Source: Lineus longissimus (lineage: Eukaryota; Nemertea; Pilidiophora; Heteronemertea; Lineidae). From it: DNA of 64,000 nucleotides. This document shows positions 25,904 through 36,900 of the stretch, in pieces. The translations under genes and the position numbers were made by a program. Each line of letters starts with the position of its first letter. The first letter of the stretch is position 1. The stretch lies in contig NC_088310.1 of NCBI RefSeq assembly GCF_910592395.1, forward strand, positions 3,541,501 to 3,605,500, given 5' to 3'. The notes under the pieces are model-generated. The model was not told the DNA's origin. It searched no databases and worked only from the letters and a program-made list of their open reading frames with translations.

Positions 25904-26084
25904 ATATTTTAAATTCGAAAAGGTAATGACCTGTCTTTTTCTTGTGTAGGCATTTCGCCCATACCTCTCTCACTCCCATTAATGATATTCAACTCGCCAG
26001 TATTTAGACATCTGCCCCCCCCTCCATGCTAAATCAGCAGTAGTGATTTTATCTAGTAATCTTATCTGCATAATGGCATATCTT

Positions 26085-26200
26085 GTTGATAACTTGAGAG
26101 GACTGACTACACACGGACTGGGAGTCCAATCCACCACCTCAGACAACTTCGAACATGGGACTCTATACCACTGTGCCACTTTGACTCCAGTAATGCAGTA
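26085..26200 (-). mobile_element. Possible tRNA-derived SINE
   Basis: On the minus strand GTGGCACAGTGGTATAGAG resembles a polymerase III A box. GGATTGGACTCCC, about 55 nt later, resembles a diverged B box. No complete cloverleaf is apparent. Confidence 0.35.
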
Positions 26201-26955
26201 TGCATGTTTCAAGTTGGCTTTATGCAGCAGTGGACAGCTCGTTCTACATGTATGTATACTTGTTCATGCAAAAGCGACTGTATTTTGTGTCAACTTGATC
26301 TGGTGACTGGTCTTCAGCTGGCCTGGGGTTTTAAGGATTTGGTTTAGGAGGAGGGTTACCCATGTTGGTATCAATTGACCCTAGCATCAGTAGCATCAGT
26401 AGCATTGGGGCAAAACCTCAACTGCATAGGCCGTTTTTAGCTTGGACTACATAGTACTCTAACAGCAGTAGAGTACATATACGACTTTGACAACCATCAA
26501 ACGAAAAACAAAAAAGTTATAATTTACAGTGGTATTTATTATTAATTATACAAAATTTAAACCAAAGTATCATACAATTTACAGATTTATACCATTGTTG
26601 TCATTGAATTATTGTACAAATATTTCCATCATTTTATCACACATAAAATTCTCACAGATACGCACATTTCTATTATGATATGACAAGATTATAATATCTG
26701 ATAATACATGTAACGGAAGTTCTGTTCGTCACCCTCATAAGTCATTTTTTTGCCAAATTGATATTTTCGCCTAAGTCAGCTCTCTACCACCATAAGAGTC
26801 ACTTAGAAAAGTGCATGTCATTGGTAATAATGAAAAGTGCACCATTAAACTCATTGAAGTTTAACACAACATTGATAGTGAGACAAAAAGTGCTTCTGAA
26901 CTAAACAATTTAATATTCAACTAATGCTTTTGACTCACTTGTCTCTAGTAAATAC

Positions 26956-26961
26956 TTTATT
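26956..26961 (-). terminator. CNIH4 polyadenylation signal candidate
   Basis: Minus-strand AATAAA about 200 nt past the CNIH4 stop codon. Confidence 0.5.
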
Positions 26962-27160
26962 GCTTTTTTTATAGGACAAATTTGCCTCAATGGAGGATAC
27001 TTTTTTCTTGTGTATAGCTTTACAAATCTCGAAGACCTGATGAGCGCTCTAATCAGATTAATTGAAAATGAAAACTGGGCTGTTCCAGGGTCACTCCTCG
27101 ACTTGTTCCCGAATTCAGATGTATCGATGCAAATAAAGTAGCTTGCTGGTAAAGCAGACG

Positions 27161-28584
27161 TTATGATCCAACTAATGACACAATCATACTGAAAGATAGA
27201 TAACAGAAATTTAGAACATAATATTTTCATGTGTCTTGATTAGAAGGTCCAGAGTATCTCAAATCTGTGATCCAATTGATGTCAAGAAGAAATGCTACCA
27301 TGGCCACTAATCAGATTCTGTGCTACTACTATAAAACTACTTTCCTGTCAATTTCGTCTCAGCTAGAGGAGTCTCTTCTTTGATAGATACATTTTCATGT
27401 ATGTATTGTAAGAAAAATTTTGTGAAGTAGTAGTCAATCGATTCACTCACTTGTAAAGGAAAATGAAAAAGAACAACAAATGCCATCCTAGTTTGACCAT
27501 TGCCTCTTTCATGTAACCTTTTAATAACTGTCGGTTGTGGATTTCAGCAGGGTCGTATACTCCGATGTAACCAGACGGCTTCATGTACAACCTGAAACCA
27601 CACATAAAGTCTTAAAAAACAATACCTGCAGTACATTTTCTTATACAGAGAGAGAGAGAGAGAGACGTCACTATAACAGTGTTAGGAAACACTGCAAACT
27701 CGAATCCCACTGAGGAGGTTCCACATGATGGACTTTGGAAGACTCCACTTACTTTCTTATTTGCCAGGCAGTGAGGGGTGCATTGAGGAGGAACAAGACC
27801 CAATGGAGACTTATAAACATCAGAAACGTCATGATCCCTTGAGCTATGATCTCCGGTAAAATCCACTGCAAATATAGAAACATGTAAAAAGAAGACATTT
27901 TAGGCAACAGTCAGGGATTCTACAATCAAGCAAAAAAGAACACTCTGCTGCCAAAAGTCCTAATTGCAATGCGGACTTTGATTGACTGAAGCAACGGGTA
28001 CACCCCAGGCCAAAGTGAGCTTTTACAGTATAGTGGCAATACTTACTCTATTTAATCTTGAACAGCATTCTCTGGCATTTAGGTAATCACATTCTAAATC
28101 AGACAATGTGACAATCTGACGGTAAGTCAAGGAACAGTATTCAACGGCGCAGCCCAGTATAGTCTAGATACTTCTCCCCACTTCGCCCCCCCCCCCCCCC
28201 CCAATCGTCGTCGCAGGGATTAGCCTTTTCCCCGAGTTAACCCGGACAGCCCACACCCAGGGGTTGCACTTGCAACCTGTGTGGGTCATGCCTGTCTTTG
28301 GCGGAGTCCCTGGCCCTGGCCCTCCCTCTCCCGACGACCCAACCCTTTCACTTTTTCAGGAATGAGATAATTGAGGATTGAGGAAGAGCCGGAGCTGAAG
28401 TCCAAGACATGCAAGAAAGAAGAGGTTATCAGCAATTAGGTTACATCTCGCCTCTCTTTCTCACCGTTCTCACTGACACTAGCTATCTTTTGCCAACAAC
28501 TACAAAGGATACAAAATACACAGCCAAAAACAGCAGACTTGCTGTATCAAGCAAGGAAAATATGAATATTCCAGCATCACTCAT
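27161..28584 (-). CDS. CNIH4: Cornichon family member 4, ER cargo receptor
   Basis: Small ER membrane protein that escorts transmembrane cargo, such as receptors, into COPII vesicles. Coding exons in transcript order: 28513-28584, 28047-28115, 27753-27865, 27451-27591, 27161-27188. Total 423 nt, 140 aa; human is 139. Three hydrophobic spans are visible (about 5-24, 48-76 and 118-136). Conserved stretches include [43 protein letters not shown], and the cornichon block [22 protein letters not shown]. The tail is [10 protein letters not shown]. The CNIH4 paralogue is preferred over CNIH1-3 because of the length, the short C terminus and the neighbour WDR26. Intron 1 is U12-type. The start lies 166 bp from the MOCS3 start on the opposite strand. 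Confidence 0.96.
27647..27665. repeat. (GA)n microsatellite
   Basis: About nine GA units in CNIH4 intron 3. Confidence 0.85.
28116..28512 (-). other. CNIH4: U12-type (minor spliceosome) intron, CNIH4 intron 1
   Basis: The donor reads GTATCCTTTG. A branch-site match TTCCTTGAC lies 10 nt before the exon (TTACCGTCAG). Both fit the minor-spliceosome consensus, and there is no long pyrimidine tract. It contains a 17-base poly-C run on the + strand at 28186-28202. Phase 0. Confidence 0.85.
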
Positions 28585-28750
28585 TTTCAGCCCTGCCAAA
28601 ATATCAAATGCACTGTGTAACTGGTATTTGGTCTATTCAAGCCGGATACACGCACTCGAATGCACAAAGCACCCTGCGCATCAGTCTAACAATAGTAACT
28701 CTTTTGTCAATGAAGGAAATGGAGAGTTGGAAAAACACGAAAGCGTCAAA
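28585..28750. promoter_or_regulatory. CNIH4-MOCS3 bidirectional promoter
   Basis: Only 166 bp separate the start codons of two divergently transcribed housekeeping genes, so both 5' untranslated regions and the shared core promoter must lie within or overlap the neighbouring first exons. No TATA box stands out. A cap-site or CAGE map would define the two start sites. Confidence 0.6.
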
Positions 28751-31700
28751 ATGGAGGACAGGGCACAAAATTTACAATTGGAAATCAACAATTTGCGGAA
28801 ACAACTAGCTGAAAAAACAGTTGAGCTGGAGAAATTGACGGGATTGGTTAGTAGTTTACATCTTTTATTCATATAAATTCAATTCGTACAGGTTTAACTC
28901 TGATTTGGGGTGAAAATATCACATGGAAGAGGTTACGAATTGAATAATCGAATTCCGGATGAGGTAAATGTGCTTTATTGTCAGACACTATGAAACTATT
29001 TTAGAATCGTCAACAAACAGGTACCGGGTAATCTGTTATCAGGTTATATGCGTGGAAGTGGAGTTTTCAAACGTAACTAATGAAAGTTAGCCTGGACCTG
29101 GACCTGCCCTGTTGAGGTTGACCTAATACATAACACTAGTTATTTATACAGGGAAATGGAGTCGTTGAACCTAAACTCACCTTTGGTAGATTATCAGGAG
29201 ATGAAGTACTGCCAAAACTGGATGTCAAGAAGCTTGATAACAGAAGTATTGCAAGGCACAGTCGACAGTTGATACTGCCTGAATTAGGGGTTAGAGGTAG
29301 GACAAAAAAATTGGTCTAAGACAGTTCTACGAGTCTCATGCTTCACCCTGGGGAATCAGCCCACCTCTCTAAAACAAGGCTATTGTATCGACCATCTCAA
29401 TTGAATCCAGTCTCTTGTCACTGTAGCTTCTTTCAAAAATGTTGATATGGATGTGTTGATATTTGACACAAGAATGTTATTAGGTAGATGAGAACTATAT
29501 AGTTTGTTACTTTCTATAGGTCAGCTGAAACTTGCCAGTACATCTGTCCTGATAGTGGGAGCAGGCGGCCTTGGATGTCCATGTGCACTTTATCTGGCTG
29601 CGGGAGGAATTGGTGAGTTTCTTTTTGTTATCTTATAAAGGTGTAGATATTTAAGGCTTTTCAACCATTTATGGTCAGGTAATGCTAACTAAATTTAAAT
29701 TCTGTCATGAAATTGGGACTAAATGTTCTGGCAAGATGAGCTTGATGCCACACAATAGCTGAACAGGCTTCACCCTTTCCTTTGTATTTGCAGGTCGCAT
29801 AGGATTTGTCGATTACGATGAGGTTGAGTTGGGAAATCTTCATCGCCAGGTATTACATACAGAAGAGAGGATTGGTATTTCCAAGTCAACCTCAGCTGCC
29901 ACAGCTTGCAATCAGTAAGTCTAGCATGAGATATTGTCAACCTTGTGTTGTATCTTGTATATAACTTTCTTAGCATTTTTTTTACTTTCCAGGTTAAATT
30001 CAGATATCAAATATATGCCCTATCATCTACAGTTGGACAGCACTAATGCCATTGGATTAATTAGCCAGTATCCTTTTCCAAATATTATAAATTCATTCAT
30101 CAACTATAAGCTTGGATTTGCAGCTGGGTGCAGGATGCCTACTTCATACTTGCAGCCCCAAACGGAGCCATGCAATTAAACTCTGACGATAACTTTTTCG
30201 ATGTCTGAATGTTTAGAAACTCTGAAGGTCCCAAATTAGTCCAAGAGATGTTTCCTTCACCTAAGACAGATATGATATCATAGTGGATGCAACTGATAAT
30301 GTAGCCACAAGATACTTGTTGAATGATGCTTGCGTGCTGGCGAAGAAACCTCTTGTGTCTGGCAGTGCTTTACGGCTTGAAGGACAAGTAGGTTCAGTCC
30401 TGTACCCTCCTGCTCAAGTTCAGTCCCATATGCAATTTAGGTGCCTCACAGCACTAGAACTCGGCATTCACATGGCTATCTTTGCCTGCCAGGTGCCCAT
30501 TTTCTCCTTGGTTCAGAGGAGCAAGCAGGGTTTAAGTGCCATACTCAAGGACACCAAGGCGAAACAGCAATGATCCTTTCAAGTGTCGAACCCACAACCT
30601 CCTAATTATGAGCTCGGCACTACAACCACTATGCCACTTATCTTCTCATCTTGAATTTAGGTCTTGATTATCTTAAACGATAATGTTGTTGATTTCAGCT
30701 GACTGTTTACAATTACCTTAATGGTCCGTGCTATAGATGTTTATACCCAAAACCTCCCCCTCCAAAGATGGTGACAAATTGCTCAGATGGAGGTGTTCTT
30801 GGTGTAGGTACGTAAGTGTAAAAATGTAAACCTGCAGCATCAAGGAAGTGTTATTTATTTCCTAAGTAATCACCTTCATTTTCATTTAATTTGGCTTCAT
30901 TGCAGACTCTAGCAGTCTGATCTAATCTAGTCTAATCAAGTTTCTTTCATTTCAGTGCCTGGCATTATTGGGTGCATCCAAGCCATGGAGGTGATGAAAA
31001 TAGCTGCTGGCTTTGGGAGTATCCTTTTCCTTCATGTTTCATACAGAAGTAAAACCTAGCCACAAGCTCAGCAGCTTGACAATGACGCTGCACATGTATG
31101 GCACATTTGCAGTGTCGTTCTTGACATGACCTGGAAGTGAGCTGCAGAGGTTATAATCAGTTGAAGGACTACATTTTGTATTTCTAGCAAGCTACATTTC
31201 CTTTACTTAGCACAGCTACCTATTCCCAACGTCTTTTGCTCTTCGATGCCATAGATTGTGTTTTTAGGACTATAAAGCTCCGGCCAAGACAGAAGAACTG
31301 TGTTGTTTGTGGAGAGACGCCCTCTATTACTCGACTCATTGATTATGAACAGTTCTGTGGAGCAAGAGCTTCGGATAAGGTAATCTCAGGACACAATTTC
31401 AAAGCTGTTCTTCATTTGTTAATTTTCAGTATTCCTTCTCCAAGCTATACCTTATTAGTTTGATCATAAATAGTGTTTGGTTTTAGCACTCAAAATGCTA
31501 GTCAAAACAGTAGAGGTTTCAAAATGCTGGCCAGGGGGATGCAATGAGTGTTACTCCAAAACTCTAGACATATATTTTTGATGTTATCAATTGCAGGAAA
31601 GAAGTTTAAGTTTGCTGTCTCCCGATGAAAGAATAAGTGTAGAGGTATGTGTATTGTGATTCCACCAGTACCAGGGAAGTATTTCTGGAGGGGCAGATTC

Positions 31701-32725
31701 TGTTCGTAAATGCCTGTTGCTTGTAACAGACATCACAGCTGTGTAAATCCTTTGCACATGTAACTTTAAGAATTTACAAATCCAGAATTGCCTCTCAAAG
31801 AAAAGTTACCAAAACATCCTGAATGAACCATGAAGCCAAAAATGATAATGAAAAACTATTGGAAGACCACTTGTCTTGTCAGGTCTTATGGCTATCAGTT
31901 TGTCAAAGCCCTGGCATGCACAGTATCTTATCAATTTCTTTGTTTTATTTACATGTATTTCAGGATTACAAGAGAATCAAAGACACAGGAGTAAACCATG
32001 TTCTGGTTGATGTCCGACTACCTGTGGAACTAGACATTTGCAAGTTAGAGGAGAATATTAGTATCCTTTTTTACAGATCATAGAAAAAGTCAGTTACTTG
32101 ATTGATATTGTTGTGGGCATCCATCCAATGCTAAATTCTCAGTCTCAAGTTGTAATACAATGTCTGCGTTGTACTGTCCCAAGTTATCGTCTTCAAGAAC
32201 AAAAGTACATGTAGAAGACATAAAAACTTAGGACTAATGTCCCCTTAACACCGAACCAGATATTCCAATTACAAATATTCATGACAAAGAGACTGTGCTT
32301 TCTTCTTGTGAGACAAAAATATCAGAATATGAACCTTCTCATGAGAATCCACTTCCAGGTAAGTTTGTTCTTTTGCAGTGTCCTTTTTGGGGCATTTGAT
32401 GGATGCCACTTCGGTGTGGTGCCAAGTTGCTCAATCTTTTAGTAAGGAGTTCATCAGTAGCTATACTATTTCCCAGAATGCAGAACGGATAACATGCCCG
32501 GCATAATACCCACGTTTTATCAAGAATTGATGGTTTTATGGAGAGATATTGAATAAAACTTTGTCTGTTTCAGTGTATGTTGTGTGTAGACGAGGGAATG
32601 ATTCTCAGTCAGCTGTCAAGGCCCTCCAGGAGCATTTAAAGGATTTACCCGTGGTTATAAAGGATATTAGGGGAGGATTGACAGCCTGGGCAAGGAAAAT
32701 TGACAATGACTTTCCGCAGTATTGA
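28751..32725 (+). CDS. MOCS3: Adenylyltransferase and sulfurtransferase MOCS3 (Uba4)
   Basis: Activates the C termini of URM1 (tRNA thiolation) and MOCS2A (molybdopterin synthase) by adenylation, then transfers sulfur to them; cytosolic. Coding exons: 28751-28846, 29152-29296, 29520-29612, 29794-29914, 29993-30067, 30270-30387, 30699-30807, 30956-31018, 31216-31379, 31597-31644, 31964-32060, 32260-32358, 32574-32725. Total 1380 nt, 459 aa; human is 460. A short coiled coil (about 1-30) precedes the ThiF/E1 domain with its nucleotide loop GAGGLG (94-99). Zinc-binding pairs are CYRC (227-230) and CVVC (302-305). The catalytic Cys lies in NCSDGG (C244). The C-terminal rhodanese domain has its active Cys in CRRGNDSQ (C414) and ends FPQY. 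Three of its twelve introns are U12-type. The human gene is intronless, so this is the ancestral intron-bearing form. Confidence 0.97.
30068..30269 (+). other. MOCS3: U12-type intron, MOCS3 intron 5
   Basis: The donor reads GTATCCTTTTCC. The branch-site match TTCCTTCAC ends 9 nt before the exon (CTAAGACAG). Phase 2. Confidence 0.85.
30405..30645 (-). mobile_element. tRNA-derived SINE, in MOCS3 intron 6
   Basis: On the minus strand an A box (GGCATAGTGGTTGTAGTGCC, near 30640-30620) and a B box (GGGTTCGACAC, about 30594-30583) are followed by a body reading CGCCTTGGTGTCCTTGAG and GGCACTTAAACCC. That body word is common in SINEs of aquatic animals. It is antisense to MOCS3 and fills most of the intron 30388-30698. 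Confidence 0.7.
31019..31215 (+). other. MOCS3: U12-type intron, MOCS3 intron 8
   Basis: The donor reads GTATCCTTTTCC. The branch-site match TTCCTTTAC ends 9 nt before the exon (TTAGCACAG). Phase 1. Confidence 0.85.
32061..32259 (+). other. MOCS3: U12-type intron, MOCS3 intron 11
   Basis: The donor reads GTATCCTTTTTT. The branch-site match CCCCTTAAC ends 10 nt before the exon (ACCGAACCAG). Phase 1. Confidence 0.82.
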
Positions 32726-33954
32726 ATTACCTGTGCCGACAGAGGTTTGAATGTGCTTGGATAAGGACAGTGCTGTATTGGACCTGGTTTAGAATTGTGA
32801 CATTAAAGTGTGATGTCAGAGGTGGTATTTTCTTGGTGCTAGCTTTCAATGGATAATCAATATAGTTCTTGAGTCACGCTTACTATTGAAGGAAACACTA
32901 CCGTACTTACGTATTGATGCTGCCACTTGTTCAATTCTGTGTTCATGATATTGAGTATATAGACACAGTCTTCCTTAGCTATAAATCATACTGTCAATAT
33001 AATTCGTCTGGTCAGGGACACAAAACTATCAGTCTTTGGTGTTTCAATATTAGTGTTTAAGTATGCTGGTAAATTGCATTGGGTGTTGATGGACCATTCA
33101 ATATACATGCATGTATATATCTATGCATAAAATGTATTAAATCAGGTTATCGCATTTACAATGACTTTGTTTTGATACTTTGATGTTTATCAGTAACTAA
33201 GGCATGGCAATCCGAGTCAAGGCAGGGACAACATCAACATGCTGTGGAAAGTTTATTACTTCTGCATGTTGTCATCTTGGCTTTCTGAAGGAAGATACGG
33301 ACAAGCTTGAAAGCTTGGGAGTTGAAGAGATGTCACGTTCTGCGTGTCCTAGATGTGTCCAGGCAACATGGGCTTAGAAATTGTGGTATGCATTGTTGGA
33401 GGACCGGGTAGAGGGATGTCATCTTGGTAAGAATTTGTCTCTACAGAGAGGATCTAGAACCTAGGGATCATGCAGTTCGTATTTTACTTCTTTTGCTGGG
33501 ATATCTTGGGAAATTGGCAAAGTTGGTCCATTGTCCAGACCCATGGCAAGGGACATCATTTCACCCGGTTAGGGTAGAGGACCTTTTAAAAGTTATTAGT
33601 CCTCAACAGACAGAATCAGGGAATCCTAGGACTGGGGGAAAGGTCCTAAGAAGTGGTAGGCTTGCTTGGAGATCATTTCTGATGGTTTCTCTGGTTCCCC
33701 TCAGAATTTGATGGGTAGGGGCCACAATAGATCAGCTGGCTCACTTGTTGATGAAATTTGATCACCAGCAAAACAATTACTAGTTAAAGTAATTGTGAGA
33801 CGGTTTCCAATAATGAACAAGACAATAATGTGGCGTGGAAATGCATTTTAATGTACATTTTAGTGACTCTATGTACAGTTAAAATCACAGATTTTAAACA
33901 GCATGGTTTTTCAGCCTTTTCTTCTCCCTTCCTTTGGTTTTCTTTGTGATGTTA
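32726..33954. other. MOCS3-NOP53 convergent gap
   Basis: This holds both 3' untranslated regions and intergenic sequence. A plus-strand ATTAAA at 32802-32807 can end MOCS3. A minus-strand ATTAAA at 33847-33852 can end NOP53. A 95-codon frame at 33424-33711 (+) shows no family resemblance. No repeat or RNA gene was recognised. Confidence 0.5.
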
Positions 33955-36900
33955 TCATAACCTGAAAAGAGGAATCCGAACATTTCATCAGTGAGTGTCA
34001 GACTGAGGAGAGAGCATTTCGATGATGGATAACATGTATTGGTGAAGCAAGTTCTCCAGAGCCACCATGACAGTAAAATCTTTCAGCTGTTACGTTTACC
34101 ACCTGGCCAAGAAATCTACCAACAAAATTTACAACCCCACCTCAAAACCTTCCTACCATGCTCCTTATAAGTTATCAGAATGTTTGTTGCAAACAAACTT
34201 ACGTAATTTCCCTGTGAGTGTTCTTCTCGAATTTCTTGTCTTTGTACGTTTTCTTGTACCTAAAATAGAACATCAGTATTAATGTCTGGCATAGAAGCAT
34301 TATGTCATCATAACGTTGGGCATGTACATCAAGTTGGTTTAAGAACTTTTTTCTTTCTGCTCTCACTCTTGAGAGCATTTGATGCATGAATCCATGTCGG
34401 GCACCAATTCAGCTTATTGGCATTGGCCTTATAACTCAGTCTTTCATCAGTACATGTAAGAGAGGCTGCCCTGGTAGCAGGGCCTTGGAATTCAAGTGAC
34501 TTGTGTCCCTGGCAGGTATGCAACTCACAATGACCAGATTGGTACACAACACCTCATCAACTAGTACCATAGGCCACGGAGCCCTGTCAGCAAAAGATAA
34601 CAACTTACTTTGCTCTCAGTCTTGGTTCAATGATATTACGTTTCTGGAAACTCTTGAATCGATCTTCCATGAGATGTCCCTCAGGCTGCAAGAAGAATGA
34701 AACATTTACGTAACTTGGGGTTGTAGTTGGATGCCTTGCCCTGTACCCAAGTGCAGAGAGCCGTCTTTGAAGAAGTGCTTTGAGGTTCAAGTTTGCTTAC
34801 TTGTGACCAGCAGGAAAATAATAGAACCTACCTTTAATAACCGCAATGATCCCCTCAATTCATCCCCAAGTTTGATTTCAACATCTGGGGCTTCAAATCT
34901 GTGTCTGGTTAAGGAAAGCTTTGCTACTTAAAACTATCCTTGTGCATCAGTGAAGACCAGTGATGCTAACCCTTGATATTCTACTGTAATATTTGGGCTG
35001 TTCACACTCACCGAAAAGCCCTCCGATCCGATGAAATCTGAATGCGGTCTACATGTAGATCTTCCTTGTGTAAATGGAAACTTATTGACACTCATGTAGC
35101 CTAGACCGGATTCAAAGTGAACCATCTAATAAGCTACTTCTACTTGCAAAGGGTAACCATGGGAGTAATACTCATGTTCCATACTATTCTGGTTGTCTAC
35201 AACGAAACACGCCAAGAACTCGAAATATAATACAAAGGATACTTCATCTTTCCCAACACCTTAGTGTTATCTTTATTCTTCTCCTTCAATTCGGCTTTTC
35301 GTCTTGCCTTCTCCGCCAAGTCCTTCTCACGCTCTGTTACAGCTTTCTTGAAACTCCTCAGACGGAAAATTTCAGTGTCCTTTATCCTGCTTTCCTTGTC
35401 TTTCTTTCGTTTCTCTTCCTAGTAGTATAATAGGCACAAAATCAGTCATAAAAGAATTCACACTGCAAATCGAGTAAAGAGAATGACCAAATTCGCCAAC
35501 TTTTGCCTTTGTGAACATTACCCACTAAACTTTAAAGAACAAAATACCATTTTGAAAAATAATAGCTTACCAACTCCCTTGCTTTCTTTTCCTTATTCCT
35601 CTGCGTGACAGTTTTCTTATTTTCCCGCCTGACAGGTGGATTGACGGAGAGCTTATCCACGTCCCCAACATCCTCATTATCACTTGCTTCCTCATAAAGT
35701 CCTGCACTCATCTCCTGGACCCAGGTTTGGTGTGTCGGTGCCTCGGCTTTTGATGGAAATTTCTCGTCAAGTGACCGAGTTATTCTTTTTTCTTCTCTGT
35801 CCTTCTTAACCTCAATTTCATGTGCCATTTGCAACAATTCCTGAATTGAAATAGAAATGTTAATTACATACGCACGTGTGTACATTGTGTATTTAGAGTT
35901 TGCATCTGCCAATAGATGGGATATCTTATTTGTTCGGGTGCAGAGGAGGAAAAAAGTTACAGCTGCATCCATATGAGACAAGTTCAGTTTTTCTCAATTT
36001 GGACAACTTTTGGGAGGCACATTTCATCTTGTGCAAGGGTAATTCTAGAACTCTCCCTCAAAGTGAGTAGAGAGTAGAACGGTTAAGAAGTTGAAGCACT
36101 TACCACGTGATCCTCATAAGCAGGATTGTACGAAGCACCAGGGTGAGCCATTTCAATGGCTGGAAGACCAGATGGCTTCTTGTAGGTGTGGGCTGGCTTC
36201 TGAATGTTGAAGAGTAACTCAGGAAATTTGAACATTTTCATACCATAATAATCTAATTCAGGGCCAGGCCCACGTTTTGAAATAATCACAAGCCAATCAT
36301 TGTACCATGCTAAAATGACTGTGATGTGAAAGGTCGATAGACCAGCAAATGACTTATTTTATTTGAATTGAACGACAAGACTCCACCCTTTGAGCAATGG
36401 TATGGTATCACTAAGTCTATCTGTTGCTGTATGTGGTGCGAATCTTACCTTTATGGGAAGTTTCTTTGTAATTCGTTTGTGATATTCATCATCTGCTGGA
36501 GCTTTTGCTTTCTCTGAAAAAATTTGGTGTGCAAATATTGCCATTTTCATAAAAACACCTTGGATACCTGGCATTTGGCACCGACCTGGAAAAGGCTACA
36601 TAATTATTAAATATGTTACTCCGTCACTTGGAAAAATGCCACTTGACCAAATTTTTGCATAGCGTCTTAAAATATTGTTTGAAATATTTTCATAGCATGT
36701 CTTTATCAAATTGCGAAGTAACACTTACCACCAGTTCCCCACAGATCATAATCAGCCGTAAGCGGCTGCCTTTTATCCAACATTTTCTTGATGCTAGCTG
36801 CCGTAGCCTTCTTTTTCTGTTCCTTTGCTTTCTTGGCCGTGATTGTGACAATACCCTTTGCCTCCCTCTCCTTGACTCGAATCGATTTCTTCTTTTCATA

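Larger units (their letters stand above)
22732..27160. other. WDR26 3' region and WDR26-CNIH4 convergent gap
   Basis: No coding sequence was found. Much of 22732 to about 25920 is probably a long WDR26 3' untranslated region, ending at the AATAAA at 25898-25903. The rest holds a tRNA-like SINE near 26100-26200 and the CNIH4 3' untranslated region at its right edge. The sequence is AT-rich, with scattered short open frames that lack any family resemblance. Confidence 0.5.
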
